Assembly: GCA_002482525.1 (NCBI GenBank)
Contig: DLGC01000016.1
Span: 62,001-126,000, forward strand
Length of the DNA stretch: 64,000 bases
Direction: 5' to 3'
Source: Propionibacteriaceae bacterium UBA7704
GTDB lineage: Bacteria; Actinomycetota; Actinomycetes; Propionibacteriales; Propionibacteriaceae
Shown here: in pieces, positions 24,387-32,413 of the stretch
Numbering within the stretch: position 1 is the stretch's first letter
How the letters are laid out: the number at the start of each line of letters is the position of its first letter
Translations under genes and position numbers: made by a program
Notes under the pieces: model-generated
The model's input: only the letters and a program-made list of their open reading frames with translations
What the model was told of the DNA's origin: nothing
Database searches by the model: none

Positions 24387-25612
24387 TCACTCCTCAACGC
24401 ATCGATCGGGGCGAGTTTTGCCGCCCGGGAAGCGGGATAAACCCCCGCGACGATTCCAATCGCCAGCGACACCACCAAGGCCAGCAGTGTGGCCGGGATG
24501 GAAATCAGTACTGTCATGCCCAGGATCGGGGTCAGGATCGCGGCACCGATGAAGCCCAACGCGATGCCCACCACACCGCCGAGCGTCCCCAGAATTCCGG
24601 CCTCGACGAGGAACTGGCGACGGATCACGCCAGGCGTGGCGCCCAAGGCCTTGCGCAAGCCGATCTCTCGTACCCGCTCGCTGACCGAGACCAGCATGAT
24701 ATTCATCACTCCGATGCCGCCGACCAGCAGCGAAATCGCGGCGACACCGCCCAGCAGCAGCGTCAGCACCCCGGTGATCGAGGTGGCGGTCTCTACCAGC
24801 GACGCCTGGGTGCTGACCGTGAAATCAGCATCGGAACTGGTGACCTGGTGACTGGCCAACAAAGCGGTCTGTACCTCCTGGTAGGCCGCCGACAGACTGT
24901 CGGCATCGGTGGCCTCCAGGTAGATCGACGACACCGAGTTGGCCGTGCTGGAGGTAGAGAGTCGGCTGGCGAAGGTACTCAGCGGTACCACCACGGTGTC
25001 GTCCTCATTGCTCGACAGTGACGAACCAGCCGAGTCCAAGACGCCGATCACGGTAAATGACTCTCCGTTGACCGACACGTTCTGACCCAGCGGGCTACCG
25101 CTGCTGAACAACTCGCTGGCGGTGTCTGCGCCGATCACGGCGACGGCTGCTGAGGATTCCACCTCGGCATCGGTGAAGAATCGGCCCGAGGCCAAGGTGC
25201 GAGCCCGAACCTGCTGCCAGTCCGGCACTGTGCCCACCACCGTCGAGGTCCAGGTGCTATTGCTGGATTGCAGTGATCCCGATGTCGATGACGTCGGTGC
25301 TACCGCGGCGACATCCGGTGCCACCGCGGTGTTGGCCAGCATGGTGGCGTCCTGTGTGGTCAGGGTGGAGGCTGAACCGCCGCCGCCTCGAAATCCGCCT
25401 GAGGAAGTGGTTTGGCTCGGGGTCACGATGATCATGTTCGAACCCAGCGAGTTGATCTGCGCGGTGATCTGCGCGCTGGCGCCTTGCCCCAGACCGACGG
25501 TCAGCATCACGGCGGCGATACCGATCAGAATGCCCAGCATGGTCAGCAGCGAGCGCAGTCGGCGTGCGTTGAGCGCGGCGATCGCAGTCCGCGCGGTTTC
25601 GGCCCACCCCAT
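24383..25612 (-). CDS. MacB/FtsX-type ABC exporter permease
   Basis: 409 residues. N-terminal helix (RSLLTMLGILIGIAAVMLTVGLG), then an extracellular MacB periplasmic core domain (about 45-270) and three C-terminal FtsX helices with the ERVREIGLRKALGATPGVIRRQFLVE coupling segment. Works with the adjacent ATPase as a mechanotransmission-type transporter; substrates of such systems include antimicrobial peptides, lipids and siderophores, not determinable here. Overlaps its neighbours by four bases and one base. Confidence 0.9.
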   Translation of the reverse strand: MGWAETARTAIAALNARRLRSLLTMLGILIGIAAVMLTVGLGQGASAQITAQINSLGSNMIIVTPSQTTSSGGFRGGGGSASTLTTQDATMLANTAVAPDVAAVAPTSSTSGSLQSSNSTWTSTVVGTVPDWQQVRARTLASGRFFTDAEVESSAAVAVIGADTASELFSSGSPLGQNVSVNGESFTVIGVLDSAGSSLSSNEDDTVVVPLSTFASRLSTSSTANSVSSIYLEATDADSLSAAYQEVQTALLASHQVTSSDADFTVSTQASLVETATSITGVLTLLLGGVAAISLLVGGIGVMNIMLVSVSERVREIGLRKALGATPGVIRRQFLVEAGILGTLGGVVGIALGFIGAAILTPILGMTVLISIPATLLALVVSLAIGIVAGVYPASRAAKLAPIDALRSE

Positions 25613-26310
25613 TACAGCGACACCCCCGCGGTGGCCGGCGACGGGCTGATCAGTCCGTCGTAGATATGGGCCGTGGTCTGTGCATGGGCGGCCACATCGG
25701 CCTCGTGAGTGATCATCACGATGGTGCGCCCAGCTTCGTTGAGTTCACTGAACAGTTCGAGAATGTCGCGGGTGGAACGCGAGTCCAGGTTCCCGGTCGG
25801 TTCGTCGGCGAGGATCAGCGCCGGATTGGTGACCAACGCGCGGGCCACCGACACTCGCTGCTGCTGGCCACCGGATAACTCGCCGGGACGGTGCTGTACC
25901 CGTTCGGCCAGACCGACCTTGGTCAGTGCGGCGAGCGCACGCTCGCGGCGATCAGCCGCGGGCACCCCGGCGTAGACCAGTGGCAGCTCGACATTGCGTA
26001 AAGCGGTCAGGCTCGGCAGGAGGTTGAATGCCTGGAACACGAACCCGATCTTGTGATTGCGAACCTCAGCCAGTTCCTTCTCCGTCATCGAGGACACGTC
26101 AGTTCCGTCGAGTTCGTAGCGACCGGTGGAGGGAACGTCCAGGCAGCCGATGATGTGCATCAAGGTCGACTTGCCCGAGCCCGAGGGTCCCATGATTGCC
26201 AGGTATTCACCGCCTTGGACGGCCAGGTCGATGCCGCGCAGGGCCTGCACCTCGATCGCACCGGTGGCGTAAGTCTTGGTGACCCCGCTCATGGACAGCA
26301 TTGGTCTCAT
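25612..26310 (-). CDS. MacB/LolD-type ABC exporter ATPase
   Basis: 232 residues. Walker A GPSGSGKST (about 40-48), Q-loop FVFQAFNLLPSLTALRNVELPL, signature LSGGQQQR, Walker B LILADEPTGNLD and H-loop ITHEADVA. The Q-loop and NVELPL pattern assign it to the MacB/LolD/FtsE group. Energises the FtsX-type permease encoded next. ATG at 26310 overlaps the upstream adaptor stop by four bases. Confidence 0.93.
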   Translation of the reverse strand: MRPMLSMSGVTKTYATGAIEVQALRGIDLAVQGGEYLAIMGPSGSGKSTLMHIIGCLDVPSTGRYELDGTDVSSMTEKELAEVRNHKIGFVFQAFNLLPSLTALRNVELPLVYAGVPAADRRERALAALTKVGLAERVQHRPGELSGGQQQRVSVARALVTNPALILADEPTGNLDSRSTRDILELFSELNEAGRTIVMITHEADVAAHAQTTAHIYDGLISPSPATAGVSL

Positions 26311-27566
26311 CGGCCCGGGCCTCCGGCCGGTGCGCCTGCCGGCGGACCCCCGGAGTCCAATCCGCCGCCCATGCCGCCACCGCCGCCGAACAGGCCGCCA
26401 CCGCTGGAGTCGCCGCTCGAGGCGGTGGAGTTGGAACTGGGACGGAAGCTGATCTGTACGGTGTCGCCGGCCACCAGGCCGCTGGTGATCTCGGTGACAT
26501 CGCCGAAGACCCGGCCGGTCACCACTGTGGTGAGGGTGGTCGTGCCGTCGTCATTGAGCTTCGTGACGACGCTCTCGCCGTTGTTGGTCGAGATTGCGGC
26601 CGTGGCGACGGTGACCACATTGTCATAGCTACCCGTGGTGATCACCGCTGAGGCGGTGGTGCCGGAGTACAACCCGGACTGGGTGCCGGTCAGGTTGATG
26701 ACCACCGGGAAGGTGGCCGCGCCATCGCTGGTCGAGGTCGCCACGATTCCCACCGACTTCAGGGTGGCCGCATACTCGGTGCCGTCGGCGGTGACGGTCG
26801 CCGACTGGCCGGCTTTCAGGGCGGCCAGGTCGGAGGCTCCGACACTGCCTTCGAGTTTCCAGGTGGCCGTGGAGATCAGCACCACCTGGGCGGTTGCGGT
26901 CGCCGACGTCGCCGTGGCGGCGCCGGCGGCAGATTGCGTGCCTGAGCTCGACGAGCCGGAGCCGGTCACCTGATCGCCGACGCTCAGATCGACGCTGGCG
27001 ATGGTGCCGTTCATGGTGGCGCGCAAGGTGGCGTTCTTCAGATTGGTCTTGGCGCTGGCTAGGGACGCCTTCGCCGAGTCGACCTGGGCGGCTGCGGCCG
27101 TGATCGCGGCGCTGCTGCCGGAGGAGGCCACGTCGGAGTAGTTCGCCTGGGCGCTGGTCACATTGGCGCTGGCCAGGTCGACAGCATCCTGCAGCGACGA
27201 GTCATCGATGCGTGCCAGCTTTTGACCCTTGGTTACCTTCTGGCCGGCGCTCACATAGACCTTGGTGATCTCGCCGGAGACCGTGAAGTTCAGATTGGCC
27301 TGTTTGCGCGGGCTCAGCGTGCCGTCGAGGGAGACCGTCGAGGTCTGGCTGCCCTGGGTCACTTCGGCCGTCATGGTGCGTCCGGCTGCCGAAGTGCGCT
27401 TCGGGCTGAAGAGGTAGAACGATCCCAGCCCGGCGGCGACCAGCACCACGACCGCGAGGCCGCCGGCCAGCCAGACCTTCCGGGACTTCCACCAGCGCTT
27501 CACTGGCGGTGGGGGTGCTGGTTCGAATTGGTCGGCGGTCGCTTCGACCGGGTCCTGCTCGCTCAT
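26307..27566 (-). CDS. HlyD/MacA-type adaptor of an ABC exporter (subunit 1)
   Basis: 419 residues. Membrane anchor at about 29-54, lipoyl halves (LNFTVSGEITKVYVSAGQKVTKGQ and MNGTIASVDLSVGDQVTG, near 89-112 and 185-202), a short helical hairpin between them and a Gly/Ser-rich C-terminus (GGGLFGGGGGMGGGLDSGG). First gene of the operon, with a GAGGAG ribosome site. Having two different adaptors flank one MacB pair is unusual. It may form a mixed adaptor ring or confer different substrates. Confidence 0.85.
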   Translation of the reverse strand: MSEQDPVEATADQFEPAPPPPVKRWWKSRKVWLAGGLAVVVLVAAGLGSFYLFSPKRTSAAGRTMTAEVTQGSQTSTVSLDGTLSPRKQANLNFTVSGEITKVYVSAGQKVTKGQKLARIDDSSLQDAVDLASANVTSAQANYSDVASSGSSAAITAAAAQVDSAKASLASAKTNLKNATLRATMNGTIASVDLSVGDQVTGSGSSSSGTQSAAGAATATSATATAQVVLISTATWKLEGSVGASDLAALKAGQSATVTADGTEYAATLKSVGIVATSTSDGAATFPVVINLTGTQSGLYSGTTASAVITTGSYDNVVTVATAAISTNNGESVVTKLNDDGTTTLTTVVTGRVFGDVTEITSGLVAGDTVQISFRPSSNSTASSGDSSGGGLFGGGGGMGGGLDSGGPPAGAPAGGPGR

Positions 27567-27699
27567 GAATCTCCTCAGGCTGTGCCGTCACGCTGCTCGA
27601 GACACTAGGGAGATGGACTGTGCCGGTTCTCGGGGCCACCTGTGCCCAAGCTGTGCGTGGCATCGAGCCAGGAAACGCCCGATTCGACCGGGGCGAGCC

Positions 27700-28080
27700 T
27701 CAGGTCAGTTCCGGCACCGGCCACAATGCGCCCAGGTCCGAATGCGGACCCGAAGCCTGCACCCGCTGAGCATCACGGGCATCAACCCAGCTCAGCTGGC
27801 CGGAGGCAAGTAGCAGCAAGGTCAACGCGTCGGTCTGGACCACATTGGGCGGCGTACCGCGAGTGTGGCGACCGCGTTCACCGATACCGAGTTGAACCGC
27901 AGCGAAGGGCGGCACCCGTAGCTCCACCGACCCACCGGGAAAGGCCGCCGCGAGCAGCGCGCACACCGTGCGGGACGCAGCAGCCAAAGCTGCGCTGGGC
28001 ACGTCGGAGTCTGCCGCGGACACCGCAGCCACTGTGCTGCGCAACTGCTGCAGATCGGCTGCTGTCACCTTCTTGGCCAC
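27700..28080 (-). CDS. Small SCP2-like (sterol carrier family) protein
   Basis: 126 residues. The motif ELRVPPFAAVQLGIG then HTRGTPPNVVQTDALTLLLLASGQLSW is characteristic of an actinobacterial family annotated as sterol-carrier-like. GTG at 28080 is preferred to an upstream ATG at 28125 because a TAGCGT -10 lies seven bases before it; the longer form would overlap glnE. Divergent from glnE with 24 bases between start codons. A related gene neighbours glnE/glnA2 in mycobacteria. Ligand unknown. Confidence 0.7.
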   Translation of the reverse strand: MAKKVTAADLQQLRSTVAAVSAADSDVPSAALAAASRTVCALLAAAFPGGSVELRVPPFAAVQLGIGERGRHTRGTPPNVVQTDALTLLLLASGQLSWVDARDAQRVQASGPHSDLGALWPVPELT

Positions 28081-28087
28081 GATCAAG

Positions 28088-28097
28088 ACGCTAGCAT
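28088..28097. promoter_or_regulatory. Overlapping divergent -10 elements (glnE and SCP2-like gene)
   Basis: ACGCTAGCAT: read rightward, TAGCAT (28092-28097) lies seven bases before the glnE GTG; read leftward, TAGCGT (28093-28088) lies seven bases before the SCP2-like GTG. Both transcripts would be leaderless and mutually exclusive at this spot. Confidence 0.5.
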
Positions 28098-28104
28098 CGC
28101 CGGT

Positions 28105-31056
28105 GTGAGTCGCATCGGAAGCCAATCAGGTCGACTGGCCCGTCTGGGCTTCACCGACGCGAGCGCTGCCGCAGAACTGGTGTCGAGTTGGTCGCAGCGA
28201 GCCGGCGCCGAGCAGATCGACGCCATCCTCACCGAACTCCAACAGGCCGCCGATCCCGATTTGGCATTGCAGGGCATGAACAACGTGGCACTCGCCCGCG
28301 ACGACCTGTTCGTGCTGCTCGCCGAGCATGAAGACCTGCTGGGGCGGCTGGCTGCAGTTCTTGGAGCGAGCGCGGCGCTGAACCAGCACCTGGGAAACCA
28401 CCCGGCCGACGTCGACGTGCTGTGTGGATCGATCCAGCGCCGCGACCTGTCGACCTTGCGTGCCGAGTTGCTCACCGCGGTGGGAGCCGATGCCGGCGAC
28501 GCCGCGCCGGTCGCCGATGCCTCGCGCTCCGATGATCTGCGCCGGGCCTATCGACGAGCCCTGCTGCGCATCGCCGCCCGTGACCTGACCGCAGCAGATC
28601 TCATGGCGATCCTGCCCGACATCGCTGCAGAATTGGCCGACCTGGCCGATGCCACCGTAGAGACCGCACTGGCGCTCGCCCGCGGCGAGGTCCCCGACTG
28701 GCGTCAGGCCCGGATCGGCATCGTTGCGCTGGGCAAGACCGGTGCCGGCGAGCTGAACTACGTCTCCGATGTCGACGTCCTCTACATCGGCGAACCGGCC
28801 CTGGACGCCGACGGCGAACCTGTCATCGACACCGCGGCGGCGGTCACGATCGCCACCAAGCTGGCCAGCGCACTGACCCGAATCTGCTCGGCACACACGG
28901 CGGCCGGAACCATCTGGCCGATCGATGCTGCGTTGCGTCCCGAAGGCAAGGCTGGTGCCTTGGTGCGCACCCTGGCCTCGCATGAGGCCTACTACCAGAA
29001 GTGGGCCAAGAACTGGGAGTTCCAGGCGATGCTCAAGGCCCGTCCCATGGCCGGGGATCTGGCCTTGGCTCAGGATTTCGTGGACATGGTCTGGCCGATG
29101 GTGTGGCGGGTCGCCGACGACGACCAGTTCGTGCCTGAAGTGCAGGCGATGCGCTTGCGAGTGGTCTCGCTGCTGCCCAGCCGCGACGCCAATCACGAGA
29201 TCAAACTGGGTGCCGGTGGCCTGCGCGATGTGGAGTTCAGCGTGCAACTGCTTCAGCTGGTGCATGGGCGCTCCGACGAGCGGTTGCGACTGCGCGGCAC
29301 CTTCGAGGCGCTCACCGCACTGGTCGACCACGGCTATGTCGGGCGCGCCGATGGGTTCGATTTGGGCACCGCTTACCGGTTGCAGCGGCTCCTGGAACAT
29401 CGCATCCAGCTTTACCGGCTGCGCCGCACCCATCTGATGCCGGCCGATGACGTCAATCAGCGCTGGCTGGCGCGCAGCATCGGCTTGGCCGAGACCGACC
29501 AGTTGATGCACCTGTGGCGAGCGACCACCCGCCGCGTGTTGCGTCTGCACCAACGGTTGTTCTACTCGCCGGTGCTGGCTGCGGTGGCCCGAATTCCCTC
29601 CGAAGAGGTGGCTCTGACCAGCGAAGCCGCCGAAACCCGGCTGCGCGCTTTGGGCTATGGCGATCCGTCCGCGGCGCTTCGCCACATCGAGGCGCTCAGC
29701 TCGGGCATGAGCCGCTCGGCCGAAATTCAGCGTCAGATCCTGCCCGCGATGCTGACCTGGTTCACTGCAGGGCCCAATCCCGACCACGGACTGCTGGCCT
29801 TCCGGCAGGTTTCGGACGCCTTGGGCTCCACACCGTGGTACCTGCGCACCCTGCGTGACGGCGACGCGATGGCCGAGCATTTGGCCCGCATTCTGGCCTC
29901 CTCGCGCTACGCGGTGGATCTGCTGATGCGCGCTCCCCAGAATGCCTCCCTGTTGGGAGATGCCGAAGGCCTGCACCCTCGCTCCCGAGCCGAGATCACC
30001 ACCGAGATGCAGACCGCAGCGCACCGCCACGAGCGAGCTGAGGACGCCATCGCCGCGATCCGGGCTTCGCGCCGCAACGAACTGCTGCGGCTGGCCATGG
30101 CCGACCTGCTCAACGTGATCGAGTTGCCCGACCTGGGCAGTGCACTCAGCGCAGTGACGGCCGCCACCATCGACGCGGCGCTCGAGGTGGCTTCGCGCGG
30201 GTTGGACGTGCCGCCGCTGGCGGTCATCGCCATGGGGCGCTGGGGTGGCGACGAGTTGTCGTATGCCTCCGATGCCGATGCCATGTTCGTGACCGCTGAT
30301 GGGGGAGCGGCCGAAGCCGCGATCACCGCGATCAGTCGGTTGCGCGCCATGCTGGCCAAGCCCGGGCCGGATCCGGCATTGGAGATCGACATCGATCTGC
30401 GCCCGGAAGGCAAACAGGGACCGATCGTCCGCAGCCTGGCGTCCTATCGCGCCTACTACCAGCGCTGGTCCTCGACCTGGGAATCGCAAGCTCTATTGCG
30501 CGCCGCAGTCGGCGTCGGAGACCCTGCGGTGGCCGCTGAGCTGCTCGCGGTGGTTGACCCACTGCGGTACCCGGCCGAGGGTTTGAGCGCGGCGCAGCTG
30601 CACGAAATCCGCAAGCTCAAAGGACGCATGGAGGCCGAACGCGCACCGCGCAGCGGTGATGCGTCCCGCAATGTGAAGCTGGGCCCCGGCGGGCTCAGCG
30701 ACGTGGAGTGGATCGTGCAGATCCTGCAACTGCAATACGGCGCTCGCGTGCCGGGCCTGCGTACCCCGAACACGCTGGCAGCAGTCGAGGCCGCCGTGGC
30801 TGCGGAGCTGTTGAGCGCCGAGGACGCCGAGTCGCTGCGTCAGGCCTGGAAACTCGCCAGTCGCATCCGCAATGCGGTGATGCTGCTGCACGGCCGGGCC
30901 AGCGACAACCTGCCCAATGATGTTCGCGACCTGGCCGCAGTGTCGCAGATCCTCGGCTACGCCAAAGGCGAGACTTCGCTCATGGTCGAGGAACACCGTC
31001 GGCGGACGCGGCTGGCGCGCGCCGTCATGGATCGCACCTTCTGGGGTGTTGAGTAG
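28105..31056 (+). CDS. glnE: Bifunctional glutamine synthetase adenylyltransferase/deadenylylase
   Basis: 983 residues. Two GlnE nucleotidyltransferase domains each followed by a helical domain: GAGELNYVSDVDVLYI near residue 215 (deadenylylase half) and GGDELSYASDADAMFV near 714 (adenylylase half). DLRPEGKQGPIVRSLASY and the earlier ALRPEGKAGALVRTL are matching segments of the two halves. It adds or removes AMP on a tyrosine of GlnA1 in response to nitrogen status, normally via PII. GTG start, leaderless. Single-gene transcription unit, as the downstream gene is convergent. Confidence 0.96.
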   Translation: MSRIGSQSGRLARLGFTDASAAAELVSSWSQRAGAEQIDAILTELQQAADPDLALQGMNNVALARDDLFVLLAEHEDLLGRLAAVLGASAALNQHLGNHPADVDVLCGSIQRRDLSTLRAELLTAVGADAGDAAPVADASRSDDLRRAYRRALLRIAARDLTAADLMAILPDIAAELADLADATVETALALARGEVPDWRQARIGIVALGKTGAGELNYVSDVDVLYIGEPALDADGEPVIDTAAAVTIATKLASALTRICSAHTAAGTIWPIDAALRPEGKAGALVRTLASHEAYYQKWAKNWEFQAMLKARPMAGDLALAQDFVDMVWPMVWRVADDDQFVPEVQAMRLRVVSLLPSRDANHEIKLGAGGLRDVEFSVQLLQLVHGRSDERLRLRGTFEALTALVDHGYVGRADGFDLGTAYRLQRLLEHRIQLYRLRRTHLMPADDVNQRWLARSIGLAETDQLMHLWRATTRRVLRLHQRLFYSPVLAAVARIPSEEVALTSEAAETRLRALGYGDPSAALRHIEALSSGMSRSAEIQRQILPAMLTWFTAGPNPDHGLLAFRQVSDALGSTPWYLRTLRDGDAMAEHLARILASSRYAVDLLMRAPQNASLLGDAEGLHPRSRAEITTEMQTAAHRHERAEDAIAAIRASRRNELLRLAMADLLNVIELPDLGSALSAVTAATIDAALEVASRGLDVPPLAVIAMGRWGGDELSYASDADAMFVTADGGAAEAAITAISRLRAMLAKPGPDPALEIDIDLRPEGKQGPIVRSLASYRAYYQRWSSTWESQALLRAAVGVGDPAVAAELLAVVDPLRYPAEGLSAAQLHEIRKLKGRMEAERAPRSGDASRNVKLGPGGLSDVEWIVQILQLQYGARVPGLRTPNTLAAVEAAVAAELLSAEDAESLRQAWKLASRIRNAVMLLHGRASDNLPNDVRDLAAVSQILGYAKGETSLMVEEHRRRTRLARAVMDRTFWGVE

Positions 31057-31096
31057 CCGACCCGGTGTCCGCGCCTGACAACACCCGCTGACGGGC

Positions 31097-31537
31097 TTAC
31101 TCGGTGTGCTCGCGGCGCCCGGGGAGCAGGCGTAGGCCGGTGGCGATGCCGACGCCGGCGCACCCGATCCACAGCGTGATGAGTTGGGCGAACTCCAGCC
31201 AGGACGTTGGCGAAGTCGCGCCGTTCCAGGCAAGCAGCAGCGTGACGCCGAAGATTGCGGCGGTCAGGATGCCCCAACGGTCCAGTGAGGCGTACCCGAC
31301 CACCGTGGCGATCCCGATCCCGAGCGCGGCCAAGGACGCCAGCATTAGCGTTAGCAGGGCAAGCATGCTGGGAAATGCAAGGACGCCGCTGTCGAAGGCG
31401 TTGTGCCAAGCGTTTGCCGAGGTGAGGTGGGATCGGTATTTCACGGCCAGCAGGGTTTCGGCGAGCACTGCCGCGATCCACCCTGCGCACACAAACGCCA
31501 GCACGATCCCGATCGGGCGAGCGGTGTCGCGGCGCAT
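31097..31537 (-). CDS. Hypothetical four-helix membrane protein
   Basis: 146 residues with four predicted membrane helices (about 8-28, 52-77, 85-105, 113-135) and a basic C-terminus. No family recognised. Coding potential is supported by the hydrophobic periodicity and by third-position GC bias. It is convergent with glnE and divergent from the next membrane protein gene. Confidence 0.6.
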   Translation of the reverse strand: MRRDTARPIGIVLAFVCAGWIAAVLAETLLAVKYRSHLTSANAWHNAFDSGVLAFPSMLALLTLMLASLAALGIGIATVVGYASLDRWGILTAAIFGVTLLLAWNGATSPTSWLEFAQLITLWIGCAGVGIATGLRLLPGRREHTE

Positions 31538-31654
31538 GGGCGCAGTGTAGTTCGACGCATCAAGAACGCCCGGTGGGAAGAATCGGGCCGCATCAGTGGC
31601 CTCGCCCGGTTACGGTAGTGGCCGCACTGTGCGTTCCAGCCCGAGAGAAACCCC

Positions 31655-32407
31655 ATGTCGCAAAGCACCACTGAGCGCCCACACCTGAGCGGGCAGGACT
31701 ATGCCGCTCGCGTCATTCAGGCGATCCTGTTTCTCACCCTGGTCGGGTCGGTGATCTACGTGCTGGTCAAGCTGATCACGGCTCCGGAGATCTCCACCGA
31801 CGCCTCGGTGCGCCAGAAGAGCGACTATGTGTTGATGCTGCTGCAGTCGGCTGGCGGCTTGATCGTGATGTTCCTGCCGGCCTTCGTCAATCGCCGATTC
31901 GCCATCCACATCCCCAGCGTGATGCAGATCCTGTACTTCGTCTTCCTCTACGCGGCGATCTACCTCGGCGAGGTTCGCGACTTCTATTACCGCTTCGCGT
32001 TCTGGGATGATGTGCTGCACTTCTTCAGCGGCATGATGCTGGCCGCGCTGGGCTTCTTCCTGGTTCGGCTGCTCAGTGACTCCGAACACCGCCACGTGGT
32101 GCTTTCACCCGGCTTTGTGGCTTTCTTCGCCTTCGCCTTCGCGGTGGCCTCCGGTGCTGTGTGGGAGATCTACGAGTTCACCATCGATGGCATCTTCGAC
32201 ACCAACATGCAGAAGTACGCCACCGAGAACGGCCAGCAGCTCATCGGACGCAACGCCCTGGCCGACACCATGGGGGATCTGATCATGGATACCTCCGCGG
32301 CGCTGCTGGTGTGCGTCGCCGGCTACGTCGGCATGCGTGCCACAACCGCCAAGAAGAGTGCGTCGGCGGCTATCGAGAGCCAACCGTCGATCACTGCTGC
32401 GGACTGA
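31655..32407 (+). CDS. DUF2238/YjdF-like integral membrane protein
   Basis: 250 residues, about six membrane helices. The conserved core includes YRFAFWDDVLHFFSGMMLAALGF, VWEIYEFTIDGIF and NALADTMGDLIMDTSAALL, rich in membrane-embedded Asp, His and Glu, as in the YjdF/DUF2238 family. The charged residues suggest a metal or proton site. Ends seven bases before the convergent GH65 gene. Confidence 0.75.
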   Translation: MSQSTTERPHLSGQDYAARVIQAILFLTLVGSVIYVLVKLITAPEISTDASVRQKSDYVLMLLQSAGGLIVMFLPAFVNRRFAIHIPSVMQILYFVFLYAAIYLGEVRDFYYRFAFWDDVLHFFSGMMLAALGFFLVRLLSDSEHRHVVLSPGFVAFFAFAFAVASGAVWEIYEFTIDGIFDTNMQKYATENGQQLIGRNALADTMGDLIMDTSAALLVCVAGYVGMRATTAKKSASAAIESQPSITAAD

Positions 32408-32413
32408 CTCGAC

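Noticed and set aside
28126..30489. A 787-codon open frame antisense to glnE
   Set aside because: It lies wholly under glnE, has no domain similarity and is a by-product of GC-rich codon bias (few stop codons in the complementary frame).
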